Below, in pieces: positions 1 to 7,108 of a stretch of 14,583 bases of DNA. The position numbers and the translations under genes were made by a program. Positions within the stretch are counted from its first letter, which is position 1. Each line of letters begins with the position of its first letter. The notes below the pieces were generated by a model that worked only from the letters and a program-made list of their open reading frames with translations, was not told where the DNA came from and ran no database searches. The stretch is from Alkalibacterium sp046484155 (lineage in GTDB: Bacteria; Bacillota; Bacilli; Lactobacillales; Carnobacteriaceae_A): NCBI RefSeq assembly GCF_046484155.1, contig NZ_JAWOBT010000046.1, positions 1 through 14,583 on the forward strand, written 5' to 3'.

Positions 1-90
1 GCTTAGTACCACTGGGACAGAAAAGTCCGTGAGTATGCTGAAGATGAACCAGCTTAGCACCACTCAAGGTGTATGGGGCACCATAACACC
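1..90. repeat. Imperfect direct repeat and hairpin, possible intergenic repeat element
   Basis: A 13-base unit, GCTTAGTACCACT at 1-13, recurs at 52-64 with one change (T to C). Just after it, GGTGT and ATGG (68-76) pair with CCAT and ACACC (81-90) around a GGCA loop, with one bulged base. No T-run follows on either strand, so this is not a simple terminator. The plus strand is open from base 2 to a stop at 116-118 (38 codons), but I recognise nothing in that peptide and the two repeats simply give LSTT twice. It looks more like the edge of an intergenic repeat element than a gene end. Confidence 0.3.
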
Positions 91-104
91 TAATCAAACC
101 CTAA

Positions 105-140
105 TAAAAAATCCCTAACTATCGCTGAGATAGTTAGGGA
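105..140 (-). terminator. Rho-independent terminator, minus strand
   Basis: TCCCTAACTAT (112-122) pairs perfectly with ATAGTTAGGGA (130-140), an 11-bp stem with a 7-base loop. On the plus strand six A residues precede it (106-111), so a minus-strand transcript reads the hairpin and then a U-run. It would end the MATE transcript. It lies 114 bases past the MATE stop codon but only 9 bases past the stop at 150-152 of the frame that continues MATE. Confidence 0.8.
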
Positions 141-149
141 ACAGTTGAA

Positions 150-254
150 TTATTTCATGACGTTTGCTAATTTTCCAGATCGTTTAAGTGATTGTTTTTG
201 GCTAATCAAAGGACGTATCAAAGCATAAAATGAGCCTCTTTCGTAATTTATTCG
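150..254 (-). other. Open frame continuing MATE past its TGA stop; possible gene remnant or former C-terminus
   Basis: Directly after the MATE TGA (255-257, minus strand), the same frame stays open for 34 codons to TAA at 150-152. The peptide is basic and contains ERGSFYALIRPLIS followed by KQSLKRSGKLANVMK. The terminator begins 9 bases after this TAA, which is the spacing expected after a real gene end. No start codon with a Shine-Dalgarno site is seen inside it. It could be a former C-terminal tail cut off by a TGA mutation, the remnant of a second gene, or chance. Confidence 0.25.
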
Positions 255-1661
255 TCATTTTATTTTTATGGAAGAAGGCACAAATTCATCCAGGATGACT
301 TCTCCTTCCGAATCGAGAGGAAGGGGAAATTTAGCAGATAAAGTACGTTTAGTCGATCTATATGCCAGAACGAGAGGGATGAGGGCTGCAAACCAGGCTA
401 GAGGGCTCGCTATGACTATCCCTGTAAAACCTAAATGTACAGACAAGAAGAATGCGGCTAAAATGCGGGCAAGTAATTCTCCGATCCCAGCAACGGTTGG
501 GGCAAAGCTGTTGCCAAGACCTTGTAACGTGTGTCGGTAAATAAATAATACGGACAGCACAGCATATAAGGATGAACTCGCCAGGAAATAATGCTGGATC
601 ATTTGAAGCACCTCGGCTGATGCATCAGCTCCGACAAATAAAGTAGCAAAGTGTCTACCCCAAATCAAAAGAATGAGACCGATCACTAAACTGTAACCGA
701 TACTCATTTTAAGCGCCTGATTGACTCCATGCCATACACGGTTCAATTTTCTTGCACCATAGTTTTGGGCTGCGAAAGTCGACATCGTTACACCAAAGGA
801 TTGAAGCGGGAGCACAGCTACAGAATCGATCTTCTGAGCGGCAGTGAAAGCAGCGACGGCAGGTGCGCCCAATAGATTAAGCCTCATGGTGATCGCCACA
901 GAACCAATCGCAATGATAGAATATTGAAAGCCATAGGGTAATCCGATACGCAAATGTTCCTTGAATTCAGCTCTATCCAGTTTCCAATCTTCTTTATGGA
1001 TACGCAGTAGAGGGACCTTTTTCCAAATGAACCACAGAGTCAAGATACTCGAAGTGATCTGGGCAGTAATGGTGGCTAAAGCAGCTCCTCGAATGCCCAA
1101 ATCAAAGACGAGAATGTAGACATAATCCAGTACAACATTTAAAATAGAAGTAACAATTAAAAAGTAAAGTGGCGTTTTACTGTCGCCAATGGCTCGCAGC
1201 AGGTTAGCTAAATAATTAAAGAGGATGACAGCACCGATACCTCTAAACAATACGTTTAAATAATCGTAAGCATAATCGTAGGTCTCATCGGGGGTCTTCA
1301 TAAACGTTAATATTTCCTCAGTAAAGGTGGTGGTGAAAACTGTTAAGATTATACCGATGGTCAAACTTATGATCAAGCCGGTTGCTAAGTTTTTGCGTAA
1401 GGCTTTTTCATCATTGCGCCCGAAACGTTGGGCAGTCAGGACAGACAAGCCGGCAGTGATCCCGATAGCTAAACCGAGAATTAAAAATTGTATGCTCATG
1501 GTTGAACCGATAGCTGCGAATGCCGTTACGCCGATGGTTTGACTGACGATATAGGCATCAGCCATATTATAAAGTTGTTGAAACAAATTTCCGATTAACA
1601 AAGGAATCGTAAAACTGAGAATAAGTTTAAGGGGGCTTCCTTGAGTCATATCTTTTTTCAA
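255..1661 (-). CDS. MATE-family multidrug/Na+ antiporter
   Basis: This is a 12-helix inner-membrane protein of the multidrug and toxic compound extrusion family (about 468 residues, the usual size), expected to export cationic or other small molecules against a Na+ or H+ gradient. The N-terminus (MTQGSPLKLILSFTIPLLIG, then NLFQQLYNMADAYIVSQTIG) is the classic MATE first-helix signature of the Firmicute NorM/DinF-like group. The second half repeats the pattern (LRIGLPYGFQYSIIAIGS; AAFTAAQKIDSVAVLPLQSFG), as expected for the internal twofold. I choose TTG at 1659-1661 because GGGAG lies 8 bases upstream on the minus strand. An in-frame GTG at 1668-1670 is possible but overlaps that site. The gene is divergent from the seven-gene cluster, is preceded by a perfect inverted repeat, and is followed by a minus-strand terminator. 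The substrate cannot be read from sequence. Confidence 0.93.
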   Translation of the reverse strand: MKKDMTQGSPLKLILSFTIPLLIGNLFQQLYNMADAYIVSQTIGVTAFAAIGSTMSIQFLILGLAIGITAGLSVLTAQRFGRNDEKALRKNLATGLIISLTIGIILTVFTTTFTEEILTFMKTPDETYDYAYDYLNVLFRGIGAVILFNYLANLLRAIGDSKTPLYFLIVTSILNVVLDYVYILVFDLGIRGAALATITAQITSSILTLWFIWKKVPLLRIHKEDWKLDRAEFKEHLRIGLPYGFQYSIIAIGSVAITMRLNLLGAPAVAAFTAAQKIDSVAVLPLQSFGVTMSTFAAQNYGARKLNRVWHGVNQALKMSIGYSLVIGLILLIWGRHFATLFVGADASAEVLQMIQHYFLASSSLYAVLSVLFIYRHTLQGLGNSFAPTVAGIGELLARILAAFFLSVHLGFTGIVIASPLAWFAALIPLVLAYRSTKRTLSAKFPLPLDSEGEVILDEFVPSSIKIK

Positions 1662-1689
1662 TGTGATCACTCCCGTGTTTTCTGAACAT

Positions 1690-1710
1690 GTTATGACGAT
1701 GTGTCATAAC
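1690..1710. promoter_or_regulatory. Perfect inverted repeat, candidate operator of the MATE gene
   Basis: GTTATGAC (1690-1697) and GTCATAAC (1703-1710) are exact reverse complements separated by GATGT. The element lies about 29 bp upstream of the MATE start, in its 5' leader. Eight-base arms with a 5-base spacer suit a dimeric MarR- or TetR-type repressor, which often controls MATE pumps. No regulator gene is in the window, so the regulator is unknown. Confidence 0.5.
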
Positions 1711-1756
1711 CCGATAAAAAATAAGTCAGTAGTTAGAATTTTATAAGTACCAAGTA

Positions 1757-1784
1757 ATTATAGCCTTATTGAAATTAAAAACAA
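1757..1784 (-). promoter_or_regulatory. Candidate sigma-A promoter for the MATE gene
   Basis: On the minus strand a perfect -10 TATAAT (1757-1762) is preceded, 16 bp away, by a weak -35 TTGTTT (1779-1784). Transcription would start near 1750, which places the inverted repeat at 1690-1710 about 40 bases into the transcript. The -10 is convincing and the -35 is poor. Confidence 0.4.
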
Positions 1785-1971
1785 GACTTAATTTCACTCT
1801 TTTAGAAATGGATCAAGGAAGAGGGTATCGCCCCATATTGTTTGAGATAATAAAAGGCATGAGGATTATTTTAAGGCAAACCAACGGATAACCGTGAAAA
1901 GAGATAGAAAAACTTATTCCATTCGTAAAGAATGCAAAACAATAATAAGGTATAATGGAAGAAAGGTGATT

Positions 1972-2013
1972 TATAGTGAAAAAAGAGCTGAAACAGTTGA
2001 CTTTTTCACTATA
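1972..2013 (+). promoter_or_regulatory. Long leader hairpin upstream of the M20 dipeptidase gene
   Basis: TATAGTGAAAAAAG (1972-1985) pairs with CTTTTTCACTATA (2001-2013), about 13 bp with one bulged A. Inside it AGCTG pairs with CAGTT around an AAA loop. No T-run follows, so it is not a standard terminator. It lies 16 bases downstream of the TATAAT at 1951-1956 and covers the start of the small ORF at 1976-2026, so it could act as a leader or attenuator element of the seven-gene transcript. Confidence 0.4.
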
Positions 2014-2026
2014 TCTAGTAACGTGA
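1976..2026 (+). CDS. Candidate 16-residue leader peptide
   Basis: A GTG start at 1976-1978 has the Shine-Dalgarno-like AAAGGTGAT ending 5 bases upstream and encodes MKKELKQLTFSLYLVT before TGA. The ORF is folded into the long hairpin (1972-2013) and ends 54 bases before the M20 gene. Its position, start signal and overlap with a hairpin resemble attenuation leaders, but there is no run of one codon type that would name a sensed amino acid. It may equally be a chance ORF or the stub of a decayed gene. Confidence 0.25.
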   Translation: MKKELKQLTFSLYLVT

Positions 2027-2080
2027 TTAGCGAGACCACAAAAAAATTCTATATCAATGTAGAAAAAAGGGGTGTTCTAA

Positions 2081-3451
2081 ATGAAGAATTTTATTAATGA
2101 TTCTATAAAAAATGAAAGCTTACGCACACTGAAAAAACTGATTGCTGTCCCATCGGTGAATAAGGATGAAGGTGACGAATTGGCTTTCCCACCTTTTGGG
2201 AAAGCCATCGATCAGGCTTTAAAAGAAACACTCGCTGTCTGTGATGAATTGGGAATGGATACGTTCTATGATCCTGAAGGTTTTTATGGTTATGCAGAAT
2301 ACGGAGACGGTGAAGAAACTGTCGGTGTTCTCTGCCACTTAGACGTGGTACCTGAAGGAAATAGAGAAAAATGGGAATCGGATCCTTTCGAAGGGACGGA
2401 ACGTGACGGCGTGCTTTACGGGCGCGGTTCACAAGACGATAAAGGTCCGACGGTTGCTGCGCTATATGCGTTTAAGGCGGTTGTGGATGCTGAAGAAACA
2501 TTCAATAAGAAGATTCGCTTCATTTTCGGAACAGATGAAGAAATATTATGGCGTTGTATGAATAACTATGTAAAAAATGAAGCACTGCCAGATCTAGGTT
2601 TCGTCCCAGATGGTACTTTTCCGTTAACCTATGCTGAAAAAGGATTACTACAATTGAAACTCATCGGACCGGGTTCTGATAAACTGAAACTTCAATGCGG
2701 GAGTGCGCCTAACGTGGTGCCCGATAGAGCCGAGTACGCAGGGGCTGGAATGACTGAATTGTCTCAGATTTTCGATAACATGGACATTCCATATATTCAA
2801 AAAGATGAGTCTATCGTTGTAAAAGGAAAGAGTGTTCATGCCAGTGTTGCAGGTGAAGGAAAAAATGCCATTTCACTTTTAGCAAAAGGTTTAGTTGCGG
2901 TCCAAACTCATCCTGTCATTTCTTTTATTTCTGAAAAGATTGGGATGGAGACCAATGGAGAAACGCTCTTTGGTAAAGTCAAAGATGAGGTTTCAGGTGA
3001 ACTGACGATCAATGTCGGTACTTTGGAAATAAACGAGAACACGTCGGAAGTGATGTTAGATATCCGGATTCCTGTAACGTATGATAAAGAAGAAATTGTC
3101 AAAGTGTTAAAAGAAAAAAGCAGTGAATACGGATTAGATTATCAAGAGCATGATTATCTTGATTCTCTGTATGTTCCAAAAGATAGTGAACTGGTGCAGT
3201 CGTTACTAGCGATATACAGAGATAAAACAGGAGACTTGGAAAGTGAGCCGTTAACTTCAGGAGGGGCAACCTATGCGCGGGCAATGCCTAATATGGTTGC
3301 TTTTGGAGCACATTTCCCTTCAAGTAAAAGTTTAGCCCACCAGGAAAATGAAGGAATCAAATTAGATGAGTTTTATCAAGCCATGGATATCTATGCTGAG
3401 ACCATTTACCGTTTGTGTTGCACAGAGGATCAGCAAAGTAATGGAGAGTGA
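2081..3451 (+). CDS. pepV: PepV-like M20 dipeptidase (Sapep family)
   Basis: A cytoplasmic metallo-dipeptidase of the M20A family (456 residues, typical for PepV). PepV enzymes of lactic acid bacteria remove the N-terminal residue from dipeptides, including beta-Ala dipeptides. The metal and catalytic residues are in place: H86 and D88 in CHLDVVPEG, D119 in GSQDDKGP, the E153-E154 pair in GTDEE, D177 in FVPDG, and H420 in LAHQENEGI. The lid domain with SVHAS is also present. ATG 2081 follows AAGGGGTG by 6 bases. The stop is 8 bases before the ATP-grasp gene, so the two are surely co-transcribed. Here it may supply or recycle dipeptides for the peptide-building enzymes downstream; that role is inferred. 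PepV itself is common, and its clustering with ligases is the unusual part. An M20 deacylase or DapE-like role is less likely given the PepV-type sequence. Confidence 0.88.
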   Translation: MKNFINDSIKNESLRTLKKLIAVPSVNKDEGDELAFPPFGKAIDQALKETLAVCDELGMDTFYDPEGFYGYAEYGDGEETVGVLCHLDVVPEGNREKWESDPFEGTERDGVLYGRGSQDDKGPTVAALYAFKAVVDAEETFNKKIRFIFGTDEEILWRCMNNYVKNEALPDLGFVPDGTFPLTYAEKGLLQLKLIGPGSDKLKLQCGSAPNVVPDRAEYAGAGMTELSQIFDNMDIPYIQKDESIVVKGKSVHASVAGEGKNAISLLAKGLVAVQTHPVISFISEKIGMETNGETLFGKVKDEVSGELTINVGTLEINENTSEVMLDIRIPVTYDKEEIVKVLKEKSSEYGLDYQEHDYLDSLYVPKDSELVQSLLAIYRDKTGDLESEPLTSGGATYARAMPNMVAFGAHFPSSKSLAHQENEGIKLDEFYQAMDIYAETIYRLCCTEDQQSNGE

Positions 3452-3459
3452 ATTAATTA

Positions 3460-4650
3460 ATGGAAACGAAACACAAAGCAGTCGTACTTGGAAATAATTA
3501 TTACATCGGTTTGAGTATCACAAGATGCTTAGGAAGATCAGGAATCCCTGTAGCCGTTCTGGATTATAAGGAAGAAGGAGCATACGCCCGTCAGTCTAAG
3601 TATGTGACTGAGAAATTAATTGGACCACACTATTCTAAAGAGGCGGATAAGCTGAAGGATTTCCTCATCGCTTATGCAAAGAATCAGGACTACAAACCCG
3701 TATTGTATCCCTCCGCTGATCAATATGTCGAATTTATCGATAAGTATTTACTTGAATTGAAAGAATATTTTTTGATCAATCAAACCGAACAAGGATTCTG
3801 GAGCGATTTGATCGATAAAGATAAGCTGCATGTTTTAGCACAACTGCATAACGTGCGTGTTCCTCAAACCGTTCAAGCAAGAGCTGCTGGTGTCGTTGAA
3901 AAAGTAGAAGAAGAATTGGGTTATCCCTGCATCATTAAACCCGCAGACTCGTCGAGATTCGTATCGACATTCCGTAAAAAATTGTTTAAAGTAACAGATC
4001 GTCAAGAACTGGAAGAAGGATTGCAAAAAGCTGAAGATGCTAACATAGAGGTAGTTGTGCAACAACTGATTCAAGGCTTCGATGATCACATGTACACCTT
4101 TGATGCCTATTTAAATCAAGAAGCGAAAATAACTCACTGGGTCACTGCACAGAAAGAACGTCAGTACCCCATTAATTTCGGTGCATCTGTTTATATTAAA
4201 CAGAAATACGTGCCAGAACTACACGAAATCGGAGCACCTTTCCTAGAGGCCATCGGATATAAAGGGTTTGCTGAAATCGAATTTAAAAAAGATGAACTAA
4301 CTGGTGAATATTATCTGATTGAAATCAATGTACGTACCACTAATTTCAACCAAATGTTAGCAGAATTAGGATTCAATATGCCACTCCTGGCTTATAAAGA
4401 ATTAACAGGGCAAGAAATCGGCCATGACAGTTTGAAAGTGTCGACTAATTTAGCTTTCCATTATATGTATGAAGATTTACACGCTTCATTAGCCTACGTG
4501 AAATCTGGACAATTGTCATGGAAATCGATTCTAAAAACGTATACAGAAAAAAGAGTGGGTTCGATTTGGTCAGCAAACGATCCTAAACCGGGAATGTATT
4601 ATGTAGGGAATTTATTGAACAAAGTGAAAAACAAGGTCATAAAAAAATAA
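3460..4650 (+). CDS. ATP-grasp carboxylate-amine ligase, candidate D-aspartate/D-glutamate ligase
   Basis: A 396-residue soluble ATP-grasp enzyme that should join a carboxylate, activated as acyl-phosphate, to an amine. The N-terminal pre-ATP-grasp fold begins AVVLGNNYYIGLSITRCLGR (8-27). The ATP-binding lysine is K160 in PCIIKPADSS. Mg-binding acidic residues lie in FAEIEFK (E272, E274) and in the C-terminal EINVR (E288, N290, R292), the family hallmark. The layout resembles the predicted ATP-grasp family (COG3919) that includes the D-aspartate ligase of Enterococcus faecium, which adds D-Asp to the stem-peptide lysine. Seven genes on, an Asp/Glu racemase could supply the D-amino acid, which supports this reading. 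Other peptide or amino acid ligases of the family remain possible. GGAGAG (3443-3448) is the ribosome site, and the gap to the M20 stop is 8 bases. Confidence 0.8.
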   Translation: METKHKAVVLGNNYYIGLSITRCLGRSGIPVAVLDYKEEGAYARQSKYVTEKLIGPHYSKEADKLKDFLIAYAKNQDYKPVLYPSADQYVEFIDKYLLELKEYFLINQTEQGFWSDLIDKDKLHVLAQLHNVRVPQTVQARAAGVVEKVEEELGYPCIIKPADSSRFVSTFRKKLFKVTDRQELEEGLQKAEDANIEVVVQQLIQGFDDHMYTFDAYLNQEAKITHWVTAQKERQYPINFGASVYIKQKYVPELHEIGAPFLEAIGYKGFAEIEFKKDELTGEYYLIEINVRTTNFNQMLAELGFNMPLLAYKELTGQEIGHDSLKVSTNLAFHYMYEDLHASLAYVKSGQLSWKSILKTYTEKRVGSIWSANDPKPGMYYVGNLLNKVKNKVIKK

Positions 4651-4707
4651 CAAATCAAAATGGAAATTCGCATCTATTAATGAATTTATAAAAGGGAGAA
4701 TTGAACT

Positions 4708-6273
4708 ATGCAATTATTTGAGCTACTCCAAGCAATTACAGTATTAGAATCAAAGGATTCAAAAGATGTTGAAATCAGCACGATAGTCTATCATTCTAGT
4801 GATGCTCAGGAGAATTCACTATTCGTATGTATTAAGGGGTATCAAACAGATGGGCATAAGTATGCTCAAGAAGCGGTAAATAATGGAGCAGTTGCTTTAA
4901 TTGTTGAAAACATCCTTCCGGATATTGCAGTACCTCAATACTTAGTTGCTGATAGTCGGAAAGCCTTAGCTGCTTTGAGTGATACCTATTATGATCATCC
5001 TTCACGAAGCATTACTATTATAGGTATTACTGCAACTAACGGTAAAACATCAACATCATTTATGACAAATGCAATTCTAGAAGAAAATAACTGGAAAACG
5101 GGACTTATCGGTACCGTGATGGTTAAATATGGCGGTACGCTGGTACCAAGTATTTTGACCACTCCCGAATCTTTGGATTTACACAGGTATTTCACTAAAA
5201 TGCGTGATGAAAAAATTTCTCATGTCACGATGGAAGTGTCTTCTTCCGCACTGGATTTGAGTCGAGTGGGGAGTGTCTCTTTTGATATTGTGGCTTTAAA
5301 TAATATCAGTCGCGAACACATTGATCTGCATGGCTCGTTTGAAGAATACTACAATGCTAAAGCAAGTTTAATACGCGAAGCAAGAGCAGATCAGTTCGCA
5401 GTGCTGAATCTGGATGATGACTATTCTGCTTCACTAGCTAAAGAGACTGCAGCTTCAGTAGTTACCTATGGCATTGAAAACGATTCAGGTCATCTTTCGT
5501 GTAAAGATATTGATTTATCAACCGGACGAGGTAATTTCACTGTAGAAATAAACAAGCCGTTTAAAACAATCAAAGGTGAAACCGTTGAAAATACATCGTT
5601 TAAAATCAATTTGTCGGTAGCGGGTTATCATTCAGTCTATAACGCAATGGCGGCTATCACGATTGGGTTAATTAGTGGCGTGTCTGTTGAAACAATACAA
5701 TCGGGCATCGAAAGCTTTAAAGGAGTCGAGCGTCGTTTCCAATTTATTTATGAAAATGATTTTAAGATAGTAGACGATCATTTTGCTAATGCCGGAAATA
5801 TCGATGTAACCTTAGAAACGTTGACAAAAATGGATTATAAAAAATTACACATTGTCTACGCGATTAGAGGTAATCGTGGGGTAACGACCAATAGAGAGAA
5901 CGCGCAGATGCTGGCCAAATGGGTGCCGGAGCTTGGCATCAAGAAAGTTATTGTCTCTTTAAGTGAATCTCATGTTGTAAAAAAAGATAATGTCTTAGCT
6001 GAAGAGCTGAAGGCATTTAAAGAAGAAATGGACAAGGTCGGCGTAGAGATTGAACTGCATAAAGAAATGCCGGATGCTTTGGAATCTAGCCTCGATCAAG
6101 TAGAAACCGGAGATGTTATTTTAATTGGTGGTGCACAAGGTATGGATTTTGGTGCGAAATATATATTGAAACAATTAGCTGAAAAACGACCGGACTTGAA
6201 AGTACAAGACGTTTTAGCTCCGCTTGAAGAGCGAGTAGCCGGTATTGACGAATCATTTTTAAGAAATAACTAA
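4708..6273 (+). CDS. Divergent MurE-type Mur ligase
   Basis: A 521-residue ligase with all three Mur domains: a MurE-like UDP-binding domain (1-95, with SLFVCIKGYQTDGHKY), a central ATPase domain, and a C-terminal substrate domain. The P-loop reads ATNGKTS (109-115, K113) instead of GTNGKTT. MEVSSSAL and the lysine expected to be carbamylated (K218 in YYNAKASL) are kept. Key MurE positions are changed: DYAHTPD is VDDHFANAGN (355-364), the amino-acid-specificity DNPR/DNPA region is SLSESH (417-422), and the final GKGHE-type motif is IGGAQGMDFGA. It should therefore ligate an amino acid or peptide to a Mur-like acceptor, but probably not m-DAP or lysine in the usual pocket. GGGAG sits 9 bases before the ATG. 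It is paralogous to the ligase at 8389, and a cyanophycin- or folate-type substrate is unlikely given the MurE N-domain. Confidence 0.85.
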   Translation: MQLFELLQAITVLESKDSKDVEISTIVYHSSDAQENSLFVCIKGYQTDGHKYAQEAVNNGAVALIVENILPDIAVPQYLVADSRKALAALSDTYYDHPSRSITIIGITATNGKTSTSFMTNAILEENNWKTGLIGTVMVKYGGTLVPSILTTPESLDLHRYFTKMRDEKISHVTMEVSSSALDLSRVGSVSFDIVALNNISREHIDLHGSFEEYYNAKASLIREARADQFAVLNLDDDYSASLAKETAASVVTYGIENDSGHLSCKDIDLSTGRGNFTVEINKPFKTIKGETVENTSFKINLSVAGYHSVYNAMAAITIGLISGVSVETIQSGIESFKGVERRFQFIYENDFKIVDDHFANAGNIDVTLETLTKMDYKKLHIVYAIRGNRGVTTNRENAQMLAKWVPELGIKKVIVSLSESHVVKKDNVLAEELKAFKEEMDKVGVEIELHKEMPDALESSLDQVETGDVILIGGAQGMDFGAKYILKQLAEKRPDLKVQDVLAPLEERVAGIDESFLRNN

Positions 6274-6304
6274 ACTTGCTGAATCACAGCGTTGGGGTGA
6301 AAAG

Positions 6305-7027
6305 ATGGAACATCCATTCTCTATTGCAAAAATAAAAAATGTCGGTTTGAATGCAAATGTAATCAAAATAATAGCCGTTTCGTCCATGTTTATCGACCAT
6401 TTTTCGCGAGTGATCACAGAAGACGGTTCGGCAGGAAGATGGGGCTTACACTTATTTGGCCGTTTGGCGGCTCCTCTTATTGCCTATCTTGTTGCCGAAG
6501 GGCATCATTACACTTCGGATAAGAAAGCTTATGCTACACGCATATTCATATTCGCACTGATTTCTCATATTCCTTACGTCATGTATTTCGATTTGGGGTT
6601 TTTTCAGGCAACGAGCGTCTTCTGGTCCTTATTGATGGGGCTGATTGCTTTAACTGCAGCGACAAACGAGAAATTATCTGACACATGGAAAGTAGCCATA
6701 GTTATGGCCAGTTTAATTCTTGCAGTGCCGGCTAACTGGAACTATATTGGTGTACTGTGGGTTTTGAATTTCGGTTTATTTAGAGACAAGCTTAATTGGA
6801 AAATGACGGGGTTTGTATTGATTACTTTACTGTTCTACATTATACCCGGCCTACAAGAATACGGCAGTTTTGTAACGTACCGCTTCGGCAGTTTGATGGT
6901 ATTACCCATTCTTTATTTGTACAACAGAAAGCCAGGTAAAAGAACGTGGTTTACAAAATGGGCATTTTACTGGTTCTATCCTCTACATTTAATTTTCTTG
7001 TACCTGCTGCAGATGTTTTTGACCTGA
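6305..7027 (+). CDS. TraX-family integral membrane protein (acyltransferase-like)
   Basis: A 240-residue protein with about eight hydrophobic helices. It matches the TraX pattern: KIIAVSSMFIDHFSRV with Asp31-His32 in the first helix, then LFGRLAAPLIAYLVAEGHHY (GR 52-53, EG 65-66), RIFIFALISHIPY, and a C-terminal FYWFYPLHLIFLYLLQ. F-plasmid TraX N-acetylates pilin, and chromosomal homologues are thought to be membrane acyltransferases with unknown substrates. There is no conjugation gene nearby, so a pilin role is unlikely. It sits 31 bases after the divergent Mur ligase and before a surface metallopeptidase, which suggests it modifies or handles the product of these enzymes at the membrane. 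That is inference. GGGGTGA ends 4 bases before ATG 6305. The end of this gene carries the -35 of the next promoter. Confidence 0.85.
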   Translation: MEHPFSIAKIKNVGLNANVIKIIAVSSMFIDHFSRVITEDGSAGRWGLHLFGRLAAPLIAYLVAEGHHYTSDKKAYATRIFIFALISHIPYVMYFDLGFFQATSVFWSLLMGLIALTAATNEKLSDTWKVAIVMASLILAVPANWNYIGVLWVLNFGLFRDKLNWKMTGFVLITLLFYIIPGLQEYGSFVTYRFGSLMVLPILYLYNRKPGKRTWFTKWAFYWFYPLHLIFLYLLQMFLT

Positions 7028-7047
7028 AGACGTTAAGGTCTTATACT
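7019..7047 (+). promoter_or_regulatory. Sigma-A promoter for the M15 metallopeptidase gene
   Basis: TTGACC (7019-7024) and TATACT (7042-7047) are each one base from consensus and are separated by exactly 17 bp. The -35 overlaps the last codons and stop of the TraX gene. Transcription would start near 7054, about 55 bases before the TTG start. The -10 lies inside an inverted repeat, so this promoter is probably regulated. Confidence 0.6.
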
Positions 7048-7062
7048 GTGTAAAAGTATAAG
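7040..7062. promoter_or_regulatory. Inverted repeat over -10 and start point, candidate operator
   Basis: CTTATACT (7040-7047) and AGTATAAG (7055-7062) are perfect 8-base complements around GTGTAAA. No T-run follows, so it is not a terminator. The left arm contains the -10 hexamer and the right arm covers the likely transcription start, the classic place for a repressor site. As RNA only the right arm would be transcribed, which favours a DNA-level role. Confidence 0.45.
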
Positions 7063-7108
7063 CAGAAAAAAGGTGTAACAGGCTGAACAGAAAAAAGGAG
7101 CTTTAATT

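Larger units (their letters stand above)
1662..2080. other. Divergent intergenic region between MATE and the seven-gene cluster
   Basis: This 419-bp AT-rich spacer carries the MATE promoter and its inverted repeat on the left. On the right is the leader of the plus-strand cluster. Plus-strand promoter candidates are TTGAGA (1842-1847) with GATTAT (1864-1869) at 16 bp, and an isolated TATAAT at 1951-1956 without a good -35. Next come a leader ORF and hairpin (1972-2026). An 18-base near-palindrome, TTCTATAT-CA-ATGTAGAA (2047-2064, one G-T mismatch), sits just upstream of the ribosome site of the M20 gene. No convincing full-length gene is present. Confidence 0.6.

Noticed and set aside
2..118. 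38-codon open frame at the left edge as the 3' end of a plus-strand gene
   Set aside because: It consists largely of the repeat unit and hairpin, has unrecognisable composition, and its stop lies inside a minus-strand terminator stem.
268..540. Plus-strand 90-codon ORF opposite the MATE gene
   Set aside because: It is the antisense shadow of a clear transporter gene, with low-complexity basic composition and no ribosome site.
1894..2097. 67-codon GTG ORF overlapping the M20 gene start
   Set aside because: It has no Shine-Dalgarno site and an unstructured basic peptide, it crosses the leader hairpin, and it overlaps the well-supported ATG at 2081.
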